NCBI RefSeq assembly: GCF_000165835.1
Contig: NC_014640.1
Location: 1 to 64,000 of the forward strand
From: Achromobacter xylosoxidans A8
GTDB taxonomy: Bacteria; Pseudomonadota; Gammaproteobacteria; Burkholderiales; Burkholderiaceae_B
Reading direction: 5' to 3'
Length of the DNA stretch: 64,000 nt
Shown: one piece after another, positions 36,614-44,576 of the stretch
Position numbering within the stretch: the stretch's first letter is position 1
Layout of the letters: every line of letters starts with the position of its first letter
Translations under genes and position numbers: made by a program
The notes under the pieces: model-generated
Seen by the model: only the letters and a program-made list of their open reading frames with translations
What the model was told of the DNA's origin: nothing
Database searches by the model: none

Positions 36614-37510
36614 ATGGAAGAGACCAGTTTGTTGTCGGAAGCTGAGACAGCGCGCTACAGGGAGCAAGGTTACCTGGCCCTGAACGACATGTGCCCGCAG
36701 GACGAGGTGGGTTACATCCGCAGGACGCTGCTCGACCTGTTTGCGAACAAGACCGGCTACAACGAGGGTGCGCAGTATGACTTTGTGAGCCGTGACGACC
36801 CGTCCAAACCTGCCAAGTTTCCCAGTTTGCACGATCCGCGCCATTATGCCCCGGGCCTCCTGAAGACCGAGTACCACGAGCGCACCCTGGAACTGGCGCG
36901 CCAGCTGTTGGGCCCCGAGGCCGCCCTGTACGGCGAGCACGCCCTGCTCAAGCCTGGCCCGCACGGACCGGAAACCCCGTGGCACCAGGACGAAGCGTTC
37001 CGCTCGCCGGACTTCATCTACAACGAACTCAGCATTTGGCTGGCGCTGCAGCCGGCTACGCTAGAAAACGGCTGCATGCAGTTCATCCCGGGCTCCAACC
37101 AGTGGGAAGTGCTGGAGCATCGTTCGCCGGGCGGCGACAAGACACTGCATCCGTTGGAATGCTGCGGCGATTTTGCGCGCGACCAGGCGGTGCCGGAACC
37201 GTTGGACCCGGGCGGCATCACGGTGCACGACGCTCGCACCCTGCACTTCACCGGACCCAATACCTCGCAGTCGCCGCGCCTGGCCTACATCCTGATCTAC
37301 AACACGCCGCCGGTCTACAAGCCGGGACGCCGCGAGTTCCCGTGGCTGGAAGGCCGCTGGACCGACAGCCAGACCCGCAAGAAGCAGTGGCACAAGCGCG
37401 GCGGGCTGGCCGTGGACGTGATGCGCCGTTTGCCGGGCGCGCGGCTGACCAGCCCGCGCTGGGTGGCCTGGGCCACGATCCGGGCGGTGTCCAAAGTCTG
37501 GCCGCGATAA
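36614..37510 (+). CDS. Phytanoyl-CoA dioxygenase (PhyH) family protein
   Basis: A 298-residue Fe(II)/2-oxoglutarate-dependent oxygenase. The facial triad is visible as His124 and Asp126 in TPWHQDEAFR and His211 in RTLHFTGPNTS, with Arg222 positioned for 2-oxoglutarate. GGAGAAG at 36602-36608 selects ATG 36614 over a GTG at 36572. Family members hydroxylate diverse small molecules, including ectoine (EctD), but the EctD signature is not evident here. Substrate unknown; the gene appears monocistronic. Confidence 0.87.
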   Translation: MEETSLLSEAETARYREQGYLALNDMCPQDEVGYIRRTLLDLFANKTGYNEGAQYDFVSRDDPSKPAKFPSLHDPRHYAPGLLKTEYHERTLELARQLLGPEAALYGEHALLKPGPHGPETPWHQDEAFRSPDFIYNELSIWLALQPATLENGCMQFIPGSNQWEVLEHRSPGGDKTLHPLECCGDFARDQAVPEPLDPGGITVHDARTLHFTGPNTSQSPRLAYILIYNTPPVYKPGRREFPWLEGRWTDSQTRKKQWHKRGGLAVDVMRRLPGARLTSPRWVAWATIRAVSKVWPR

Positions 37511-37555
37511 CGGGGGCGCAGGGGCCGCAAGAGTCCCTGCGATAAGGGGGGCGAA

Positions 37556-37585
37556 CGAGGCCGGCAAGCAACGCTTGCCGGCCTC
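37556..37585 (+). repeat. Perfect 14-bp inverted repeat downstream of phyH
   Basis: CGAGGCCGGCAAGC (37556-37569) and GCTTGCCGGCCTCG (37572/3-37585) are exact complements around a 3-nt loop. No T-run follows. It lies 45 nt after the phyH stop and 130 nt before lldD; it may stop or process phyH mRNA, or bind a protein. TATACT (37592-37597) just downstream could be a promoter element for lldD. Confidence 0.65.
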
Positions 37586-37715
37586 GGCGCGTATACTGGG
37601 CGGCGTTGCGGGCCCTGGGGGGCCCGCGCAATCGCTGGAGCTGCCCGCAGCTGGCGGCCCGGCGTCTAACAATAACGAGCCGCAGCTGGCGCCCCATCAC
37701 TCCATAGACCACTTC

Positions 37716-38879
37716 ATGACCGCTAACCTTTCCAAGATCACCTGCGTCGAAGATCTGCGCGCCATTGCGCAGAAACGCGTGCCGCGCATGTTCTACGACT
37801 ACGCGGATTCCGGCGCCTGGACCGAAGGCACCTACCACGCCAACGAAAGCGATTTTCAGAAGATCAAGCTACGCCAGCGCGTGGCGGTGAACATGGAAGG
37901 CCGGTCGCTGCGCACCACCATGGTGGGCCACGATGTCGTCATGCCGTTGGCGATTGCGCCCACCGGCCTGACCGGCATGCAGCACGCTGATGGAGAAATC
38001 CTGGCGGCCAAGGCGGCGGCGGATTTCGGCGTGCCCTTCACCCTGTCCACCATGAGCATCTGCTCACTGGAAGACGTGGCCGAAGCGACCAAGAAGCCCT
38101 TCTGGTTCCAGCTCTACGTGATGCGCGACCGCGAGTTCGTCGCCAACCTGATCGACCGCGCCAAGGCTGCCGGCTGCTCGGCGCTGGTGCTGACGCTGGA
38201 CCTGCAGATCATGGGCCAGCGCCACAAGGACATCAAGAATGGCCTGTCGACGCCGCCCAAGCCCACCCTGCGCAATCTCATCAACCTGGCGACCAAGCCG
38301 CGCTGGTGCATGGGCATGCTGGGCACCAAGCGCCGCACCTTCGGCAACATCGTCGGACACGTCAAGGGCGTGGACGACCTGTCCTTGCTTTCGTCCTGGA
38401 CGGCCGACCAGTTCGATCCTCGCCTGAGCTGGGACGACGTCGAATGGATCAAGCAGCGCTGGGGCGGCAAGCTCATCATCAAGGGCATCCTGGACGTCGA
38501 GGACGCGCAGATGGCCGCCAATAGCGGCGCCGACGCGCTCATCGTCAGCAACCACGGCGGACGCCAACTGGACGGCGCCATGTCGTCCATCGCCGCCCTG
38601 CCCTCGATCGCCGATGCCGTCGGTTCCAAGATCGAAGTGTGGATGGACGGCGGCGTGCGTTCCGGCCAGGACATCCTGAAGGCCGTGGCGCTGGGCGCGC
38701 GCGGCGCCATGATCGGCCGCGCCTTCCTGTACGGCCTGGGCGCCTACGGCCAGGCCGGCGTGAAACGCGTGCTGGAGATCCTGTACAAGGAAATGGATAC
38801 GACGATGGCGCTGTGCGGCCGTCGCTCTATCGAGCCCGGCGACCGCAGCATCCTGCTGCCCGGCACCTACCCGAACTGA
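37716..38879 (+). CDS. lldD: FMN-dependent alpha-hydroxy-acid dehydrogenase (L-lactate dehydrogenase type)
   Basis: A 387-residue TIM-barrel flavoenzyme that oxidises L-lactate or another 2-hydroxy acid and passes electrons to the respiratory quinone pool at the membrane. VEDLRAIAQKRVPRMFYDYADSG opens the family domain, PLAIAPTGLTGM and FQLYVMRDR bind FMN, the catalytic His280 lies in SNHGGRQLDG, and DGGVRSGQDILKAVALGA binds the FMN phosphate. The ATG at 37716 gives the family length; the frame extends upstream without similarity. No lldP or lldR neighbour, so lactate specificity is uncertain. A strong terminator follows. Confidence 0.88.
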   Translation: MTANLSKITCVEDLRAIAQKRVPRMFYDYADSGAWTEGTYHANESDFQKIKLRQRVAVNMEGRSLRTTMVGHDVVMPLAIAPTGLTGMQHADGEILAAKAAADFGVPFTLSTMSICSLEDVAEATKKPFWFQLYVMRDREFVANLIDRAKAAGCSALVLTLDLQIMGQRHKDIKNGLSTPPKPTLRNLINLATKPRWCMGMLGTKRRTFGNIVGHVKGVDDLSLLSSWTADQFDPRLSWDDVEWIKQRWGGKLIIKGILDVEDAQMAANSGADALIVSNHGGRQLDGAMSSIAALPSIADAVGSKIEVWMDGGVRSGQDILKAVALGARGAMIGRAFLYGLGAYGQAGVKRVLEILYKEMDTTMALCGRRSIEPGDRSILLPGTYPN

Positions 38880-38899
38880 ACGGTTCGGCGGCCCATGAG

Positions 38900-38935
38900 A
38901 AAAAGCCTGGATACGGTAGCGTGCCAGGCTTTTTT
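38900..38935 (+). terminator. Intrinsic terminator after lldD
   Basis: AAAAAGCCTGG (38900-38910) pairs with CCAGGC plus T-run (38924-38935) around a 13-nt loop region. It is symmetrical in composition and could work in both directions. It starts 20 nt after the stop. Confidence 0.85.
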
Positions 38936-38961
38936 CGTTGGCGCGCGCTCTGGGAGGGCAC

Positions 38962-38994
38962 ATGAGCAAACGCAGGAGCCATCATGACGCGTAA
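38962..38994 (+). CDS. Possible 10-residue upstream ORF overlapping the next gene
   Basis: GGGAGGG at about 38951-38957 precedes ATG 38962, which opens MSKRRSHHDA and stops 11 nt inside the solute-binding protein gene (start 38984, other frame). The downstream gene's own AGGAG lies within the mini-ORF. This geometry would permit translational coupling or leader-peptide control. No homologue known to me. Confidence 0.3.
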   Translation: MSKRRSHHDA

Positions 38995-40057
38995 CAAACA
39001 AGACAAGGCACGCCACCCGGGCGCGGGCAAGCGGCTGCTGGGCGCGGCGGTGGCGGCGTTGCTGTCGGCCGGGGCCGCGGCGCAGCAGACCACGCTGCAT
39101 GTCGGCATGAACGGCGGCGACATGGCGCGGGTGTTCACGCAGCATGTGTTTCCGGCTTTTGAGCGCGCCCATAACGTCCGGATTGTGGTGGAGCCGGGCA
39201 TATCGACAGAGGTGCTGGCGCGGGCCCAAGCGGAAAAGGACAAGCCGCGGCTGCACCTTATGTTCCTGGACGACGGCGTCATGGCGCGCGCGATATCCAT
39301 GGGGCTGTGCGCGCAACTCAATGACGATCCGGTGTTGAAGGAGCTGTACCCCACCGCGGTGAAGAAGGATCGCATGGCCGCGGGGATCGACATCGGCATG
39401 ACCGGCCTGGGCTACAACACCAAGGTCTTCGCCGAGCGGGGCTGGGCGCCGCCGACTTCGTGGATGGACCTTGCCGATCCGAAGTACAGGGGCCAGGTCG
39501 TGGTCCAGTCGGCCTCGAGCAGCACCTTTGGCCTGCATACGTTCCTGATGATCAACCGCATCCTGGGCGGCGACGACCGGAACTACGGACCGGGCTTCGC
39601 GCACTGGCCGACCGTGGTCGGCCCGAACGTGCGCGAATACTTGCCGGATTCGGCGCGCCTGGCCGACATGGTGCAGGCCGACGAAGCGGCGCTGTTTCCC
39701 TGGACACCCACCGCCATCACTCGCCTGAAGAAGCGCGGCGTGCACGTGGAATACGCGCAACCCAGGGAGGGATCGATGATCCTGATGGTGGGCGAATGCG
39801 TCGTCGCCGGCAACAGCCAGCCGGAGCTGTCGCAGAAGCTGGCGCTGTATTTGCTGTCCGAGCGGGCGCAGACCAAGGCGCTGGAGATGGGCGGGCACTT
39901 CCCGTCCAACCGCAACGTGCTGGCTCCCGCCGACCATGCGGATGCGCTGCAACGTTTCCAGGGCTATATGTCGAACGCCAAGATACCGAACTGGGACCAG
40001 ATCAACGAGACCCGGCCCGCGTTCAACGCCCGCTGGAACCGGGAGATCGGGCGCTGA
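38984..40057 (+). CDS. Orphan extracellular solute-binding protein (family 1, PotD/AfuA-like)
   Basis: A 357-residue periplasmic binding protein with a basic N-terminus and hydrophobic signal (about 1-33, ending GAAAQQ). TTLHVGMNGGDMARVFTQ, PRLHLMFLDDGVM and TGLGYNTKVFAERGWAPPTSW with LADPKYRG are typical of spermidine/putrescine- or iron-type binding proteins. AGGAG lies 5 nt upstream. No permease or ATPase gene is next to it, so it either shares another importer or senses a ligand. Ligand unknown. Confidence 0.82.
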   Translation: MTRNKQDKARHPGAGKRLLGAAVAALLSAGAAAQQTTLHVGMNGGDMARVFTQHVFPAFERAHNVRIVVEPGISTEVLARAQAEKDKPRLHLMFLDDGVMARAISMGLCAQLNDDPVLKELYPTAVKKDRMAAGIDIGMTGLGYNTKVFAERGWAPPTSWMDLADPKYRGQVVVQSASSSTFGLHTFLMINRILGGDDRNYGPGFAHWPTVVGPNVREYLPDSARLADMVQADEAALFPWTPTAITRLKKRGVHVEYAQPREGSMILMVGECVVAGNSQPELSQKLALYLLSERAQTKALEMGGHFPSNRNVLAPADHADALQRFQGYMSNAKIPNWDQINETRPAFNARWNREIGR

Positions 40058-40136
40058 CGGCCTCTGTCCCGGGTGGGCCAAAAAAGCGCAAAATCTGCAA
40101 AGGCCGGCCCGCTACATTGCTCTCCAAGGAGACCGC

Positions 40137-40970
40137 ATGAAGCCCGCAACCCTGAACCACTATGGCCAGCGCCTGGAGCCCGTCCTGCGCTGGCTGGCAA
40201 GCCACCCCGACGCCGACCCGGACCTGTACCGGCTGGCCGAGCTGGCCTGCCTGTCGCCCTATCACTTCCATCGCGTCTACCGCGCCATGATGGGAGAGAC
40301 GGTGAACGCCACCGTGCAGCGTATCCGCATGCACCGCGCGGCGGTGGCGTTGGGGAATTCCGAGGCTTCCTTGCGCGAGGTGGCGCAGCGCGCCGGCTAT
40401 GAGTCGGACGCGGCGTTCAACCGGGCATTCGGCGCGACCTTCGGCATCTCGCCGGGGCGATACCGGGCTGTCCGCTCCCGTCCCTTCGACCCCCAGGAGC
40501 TAGGCATGTATCCCATCAAGATCGAAACTTTTCCCGGCGCGACGCTGGCGGTCCTGCCGCATCGCGGCAGCTATCAGGAGATCGGCCCGCTGTTCTCGCG
40601 CGCCTTCATGCTGGCCGTGAGCCGCGGCATTGCGCAGCCCGATTCCATTGGCTATGGCGTGTATTTCGACGACCCCGAGCAGGTGCCGGCCAGCCAGCTG
40701 CGTTCCATGGCCGGCATGTCGGTGGCGCCCGACGCCGACCTGGGCGCGGAGCTGGAACGCTTCGAGATCCCGCAAGGCCGCTGCGCCATCCTGACCTACA
40801 CCGGGCCCTACAACGAGATGGACAAGCCCTACAACTGGATGTTCTCGGAATGGCTGCCCGGCAGCGGCGAGGTGCCGGCGGATTTTCCGATGTTCGAGCA
40901 GTATCTGAATGATCCGCGCACCACGCCGCCGGCGCAGCTGCAAACGCGCATCTGCCTGCCGTTGAAGTAA
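40137..40970 (+). CDS. AraC family regulator with C-terminal GyrI-like effector domain
   Basis: A 277-residue Rob/SoxS-like architecture: an AraC double HTH (about 1-115; LAELACLSPYHFHRVYRAMMG and LREVAQRAGYESDAAFNRAFG) followed by a GyrI-like small-molecule domain (about 125-277, from IKIETFPGATLAVLPHRGSY). Such proteins respond to drugs or hydrophobic ligands, or protect gyrase. AAGGAGA (40126-40132) marks the start. Target genes are not evident nearby. Confidence 0.88.
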   Translation: MKPATLNHYGQRLEPVLRWLASHPDADPDLYRLAELACLSPYHFHRVYRAMMGETVNATVQRIRMHRAAVALGNSEASLREVAQRAGYESDAAFNRAFGATFGISPGRYRAVRSRPFDPQELGMYPIKIETFPGATLAVLPHRGSYQEIGPLFSRAFMLAVSRGIAQPDSIGYGVYFDDPEQVPASQLRSMAGMSVAPDADLGAELERFEIPQGRCAILTYTGPYNEMDKPYNWMFSEWLPGSGEVPADFPMFEQYLNDPRTTPPAQLQTRICLPLK

Positions 40971-41000
40971 GGCGCGGCACCGCCGCCGCGCCTTGCGCGC

Positions 41001-42281
41001 TCAGCGGGCTGGCGTCTGGAAGCTGACCGAGGCCGGACGGCCGGGCAGGTTCAGGGTCGCGGTGGCGGGCGGCGTGGTCGCCACCACCTGGCCGGCGCGC
41101 AGCACCATCAGGCGGGTGGCGCGCAGGCGCAGCGCTTCGACGGCATCGCGCGCCTGCAGCAGCACCAGATCAGCGCGCTTGCCGACCGCCAGGCCGGTTT
41201 CGTCCAGACCCAGGATCTTGGCCGGCGTGGTGGTGACGGCTTCGAAACAGGCGCGCATCGCGTCCTGGCCCGTCATCTGGGCCACGTGCAGGCCCATGTG
41301 CGCGACTTCCAGCATGTCGCCCGAACCCAGGCTGTACCAGGGGTCCATCACGCAGTCGTGGCCGAAGGCCACCGGCACGCCGGCCGCCAGCAACTCGGGC
41401 ACGCGAGTCATGCCGCGGCGCTTGGGATAGGTGTCGTGGCGGCCTTGCAGCGTGATGTTGATCAGCGGGTTGGCGATGGCGGCCACGCCGGCCTCGCGCA
41501 TCAGTGGGATCAGCTTGGAGACGTAGTAGTTGTCCATGGAGTGCATGGACGTCAGGTGCGAGCCCGTCACGCGGCCTTGCAGGCCCAGGCGTTGCGCGTG
41601 GTATGCCAGCGTCTCGATATGGCGCGATAGCGGATCGTCGCTTTCGTCGCAGTGCATGTCCACGCGCAGGCCGCGTTCAGCAGCCAGTTCGCACAGGATG
41701 CGCACCGATTCCGCGCCGTCCTGCATGGTGCGTTCGAAGTGCGGAATGCCGCCGACCACGTCCACGCCCATGTCCAGCGCGCGCTTGAGATTGTCCAGGG
41801 CGCCGGGGGCGCGCAGCACGCCGTCCTGCGGGAAGGCCACCAGCTGCAGGTCCAGGTAGGGCCTGACCTTCTCGCGCACGTGCAGCAGCGCTTCGGTCGC
41901 CAGCAGGCGCGGGTCGCACACGTCCACGTGCGAACGGATGGCCAGCAGGCCGCGCGCCACGGCCCAATCGCAATAGGCCAGCGCACGCTCGACCAACGCT
42001 TCCTGGGTCAGCAGCGGTTTGAGTTCGCCCCACAGCGCGATACCTTCCAGCAGCGTGCCGGACTGGTTCACGCGTGGCAGTCCGAAGGACAGCGTGGAGT
42101 CCATATGGAAATGCGCATCGACGAAAGGCGGCGCCACCAACTGGCCCGCCGCGTCCACGGTCTGCGCCGCCTCGGCCTTCAGCGCCGGCTCCAGCGCAAC
42201 GATGCGGCCGTTGGCGATGCCGATGTCGATGTTCTGGCGGCCATCGGGCAGCGTGCAGTGTCTGAGTATCAGGTCGAGCAT
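41001..42281 (-). CDS. codA: Cytosine deaminase-like amidohydrolase
   Basis: A 426-residue metal-dependent amidohydrolase of the CodA group, deaminating cytosine or a related base or hydrolysing a cyclic ureide. His57 and His59 form the HxH in FVDAHFHMDS; RVDMHCDESDDPLSRHIE, VTGSHLTSMHSMD and VAFGHDCVMDPWYSLGSG carry the remaining metal and substrate residues, the last two blocks being strongly CodA-like. ATG 42281 replaces an upstream start at 42335. It is the last gene of the minus-strand unit 47134-41001 with the BMP importer, which supports a role on an imported nucleobase. Confidence 0.85.
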   Translation of the reverse strand: MLDLILRHCTLPDGRQNIDIGIANGRIVALEPALKAEAAQTVDAAGQLVAPPFVDAHFHMDSTLSFGLPRVNQSGTLLEGIALWGELKPLLTQEALVERALAYCDWAVARGLLAIRSHVDVCDPRLLATEALLHVREKVRPYLDLQLVAFPQDGVLRAPGALDNLKRALDMGVDVVGGIPHFERTMQDGAESVRILCELAAERGLRVDMHCDESDDPLSRHIETLAYHAQRLGLQGRVTGSHLTSMHSMDNYYVSKLIPLMREAGVAAIANPLINITLQGRHDTYPKRRGMTRVPELLAAGVPVAFGHDCVMDPWYSLGSGDMLEVAHMGLHVAQMTGQDAMRACFEAVTTTPAKILGLDETGLAVGKRADLVLLQARDAVEALRLRATRLMVLRAGQVVATTPPATATLNLPGRPASVSFQTPAR

Positions 42282-42427
42282 GGTGTTCCTAGCTGAAGGT
42301 TTCTGTGGTTCATGGTACTGCGCCCCTCGTTGCATTAAACCGGCGCCGCCCTATCCGGGACGCTCAGCCGGTCCGAAGCGATGCTCATTGGCGGCATGAA
42401 GCTGGTGCTCCCCCATCCGGGTCGCAT

Positions 42428-42497
42428 GGAGCCGGCTCTGCCGGTCCATCGCGACGCCCCTGGGGGAAGCGCGCAGCGCTCGGGGGGGCCCCCTACC
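42428..42497 (-). repeat. GC-rich intergenic repeat element, copy A
   Basis: A roughly 70-bp element read on the minus strand as GGTAGGGGG, then AGCGCTGCGCGCTTCCCCCA, GGGGCG and a closing CCGGCAGAGCCGGCTCC stem-loop. It matches copy B (61175-61245) in order and sequence of blocks. Both copies lie immediately 3-prime of an ABC permease stop codon on the minus strand. Confidence 0.65.
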
Positions 42498-43443
42498 TTT
42501 CGCCTTTGCGATAGGGCTTCATCAGCGCCTGCGGATACGCGGCGCGGCGCGCCATCACCACCAGGGCGAGGATGGACAGCACATAGGGCAGCATCAGATA
42601 GACCTGGTACGGCAATTCCGGCAGGCCGGGCAAGGCCGCGCCGCCTTGCTGCATGCGCAGTTGCAGCGCGTCGAAGAAGGCGAAGATCAGCGCGCCCAGC
42701 AGCGCCTTGCCGGGCCGCCATGACGCGAACACGACCAGCGCCACGCAGACCCAGCCGCGGCCGTTGACCATGTTGAAGAAGAAAGCGTTGAACGCCGCCA
42801 GCGTCAGGAAGCTGCCGGCCACGCCCATCAGCGCGGAGCCCGCGACGATGGCGCCCATGCGCAGGCGCGTCACCGACAGGCCCTGCCCTTCGGCCGCAGC
42901 CGGGTTCTCGCCCACCATGCGGATCGCCAGGCCGACCGGCGTGCGGTTCAGCACCCAGGCCAGGATGGGCACGGCGGCCAAGGCCAGCAAGGTCATGGGC
43001 GTCTGTCCCGCCAGCACCGGGCCGATGAACGGAATGCCGTCCAGGAACTTCATCTCGGCGAACGGCGTGATGGTGGGCGGCGTGGTCACGCTGGGGAAGG
43101 TGACACGGTAGGCGAAATAGCTCAGGCTGGTGGCCAGCAGCGTGACGCCCAGGCCGGACACGTGCTGCGACAGGCCGAGTGGCACGGTCAGCACTGCGTG
43201 CAGCAGCCCGAATACCGCGCCCGCAAAGGCGGCCGCCAGCACGCCCACATAGAGCGGCGCGCCCAGGTACACCACCAGCCAGCCGGTGAAGGCGCCAGCG
43301 GCCATGATGCCTTCGATGCCCAGGTTCAGCACGCCCGCGCGCTCGCACAGCAGCACGCCCAGCGTCCCCAGTATCAGCGGCGTCGCCAGGCGCAGCACTG
43401 CCACCCAGAACGCCGAAGAACTCATCAGATCCATCCATTCCAT
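42493..43443 (-). CDS. BMP-type (nucleoside/ribose-like) ABC transporter permease
   Basis: A 316-residue inner-membrane permease of the BPD_transp_2 family with about nine hydrophobic segments, TLGVLLCERAGVLNLGIEGIMA near 27-48 (the conserved NLGxEG motif) and WRPGKALLGALIFAFFDALQ near the end, as in YufQ/PnrD-like nucleoside permeases. It pairs with the product at 43454-44527. Its stop TAG lies at the edge of repeat copy A. Confidence 0.9.
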   Translation of the reverse strand: MEWMDLMSSSAFWVAVLRLATPLILGTLGVLLCERAGVLNLGIEGIMAAGAFTGWLVVYLGAPLYVGVLAAAFAGAVFGLLHAVLTVPLGLSQHVSGLGVTLLATSLSYFAYRVTFPSVTTPPTITPFAEMKFLDGIPFIGPVLAGQTPMTLLALAAVPILAWVLNRTPVGLAIRMVGENPAAAEGQGLSVTRLRMGAIVAGSALMGVAGSFLTLAAFNAFFFNMVNGRGWVCVALVVFASWRPGKALLGALIFAFFDALQLRMQQGGAALPGLPELPYQVYLMLPYVLSILALVVMARRAAYPQALMKPYRKGER

Positions 43444-43453
43444 GGCGTGTTCC

Positions 43454-44527
43454 TCAGGCCCGGTTGCGGCGCAGGCGGTACTGCGCGAATAGCGTCGCGA
43501 CCAGCATGGCGAGCAACGATGTGGCGACGATGACGTCGGCGATGTAGTTCGGCACTGCGATGGCGCGGCTCATGCTGTCCGCGCCCACCAGCATGCCGGC
43601 CACGAACAGGCTGGCCAGGATCACGCCCAGCGGATGCAGGCCGGCCAGCATGGCCACCACCACGCCGGTGTAGCCATAGCCCGGCGACATGTCGAGCGTG
43701 ACGTAGCCGGTGCGGCCCGCGACCTCGATCGCGCCCGCCAGCCCGGCCAGCGCGCCGGACAGCATGGCGGTGCCCAGCATGACGCGGCTCACCGGCAGGC
43801 CCAGGAAGCGCGAGGCGTGTGCGTTGGCGCCGACCGCGCGCATCTGGAAGCCGAATACGGTGTAGCGGTTCAGCAGCCACAGTCCCAGCGCCAGGCCGGC
43901 GGCCCACAGCAGGCCGGTGTGAGCGCGGGTGCGTTCGATCAGCTTGCCGAGTTCCAGGTCGCCGTTGAGCGCCACGGACTGCGGCCAGCCCATGGCCATG
44001 GGATCCTTCATGGGGCCGTCCAGCATCATCGACACGAACAGCAGCACGATGAAGTTGCCCAGCAGCGTGGTCACCACTTCGTCCACGCCGAGGCGGGTCT
44101 TGAGGATGGCGGGAATCAGCAGCAGCAAGGCGCCAGCCAGGGCGGCGGCCAGCATCATGCCGGCAAACAGCGCGGGCACCGGCAGGTCGAAGCCGGTGCC
44201 GTCATGCAGGCCGCCCACCGCCACCGCGGCCAGCGCGCCCAGGTACAGCTGGCCTTCGGCGCCGATGTTGTAGAAGCGCGCGCGGAACGCCACCGCACAG
44301 GCCAGGCCAGTCAGCATCAACGGCGTGGCGCGGGTCAGCGTTTCCGACAGCGCGAAGCGCGAGCCGAACGCGCCTTCGAACAGCAAGGCATAGGTGCGGC
44401 CCACGGGGGCGCCGGCCCAGGCCACCAGCAAGGTGCAAACCGCCAGCGTGAAGGCGATGGCCGCGAAAGGCGCCAGGGCCAGCGCCAGGCGGCTGGGTTC
44501 CGGACGGCGTTCCAGGATCAGTTTCAT
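43454..44527 (-). CDS. BMP-type (nucleoside/ribose-like) ABC transporter permease
   Basis: A 357-residue inner-membrane permease with NIGAEGQLYLGALAAVAVG (conserved NIGAEGQ), DEVVTTLLGNFIVLL and GYGYTGVVVAMLAGLHPLG, typical of the YufP/PnrC type. It is located 10 nt upstream of the partner permease and 49 nt after the ATPase gene; all are co-directional. Confidence 0.91.
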   Translation of the reverse strand: MKLILERRPEPSRLALALAPFAAIAFTLAVCTLLVAWAGAPVGRTYALLFEGAFGSRFALSETLTRATPLMLTGLACAVAFRARFYNIGAEGQLYLGALAAVAVGGLHDGTGFDLPVPALFAGMMLAAALAGALLLLIPAILKTRLGVDEVVTTLLGNFIVLLFVSMMLDGPMKDPMAMGWPQSVALNGDLELGKLIERTRAHTGLLWAAGLALGLWLLNRYTVFGFQMRAVGANAHASRFLGLPVSRVMLGTAMLSGALAGLAGAIEVAGRTGYVTLDMSPGYGYTGVVVAMLAGLHPLGVILASLFVAGMLVGADSMSRAIAVPNYIADVIVATSLLAMLVATLFAQYRLRRNRA

Positions 44528-44576
44528 GCGAGTAATGCTCGGTAGGGGGTGGAGTCGCGCGGAAGGGAGCGGGTTG

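Noticed and set aside
42335..43438. A 367-codon frame overlapping the BMP permease
   Set aside because: Shifted frame of the permease gene running into the repeat; the permease frame has the conserved motifs.
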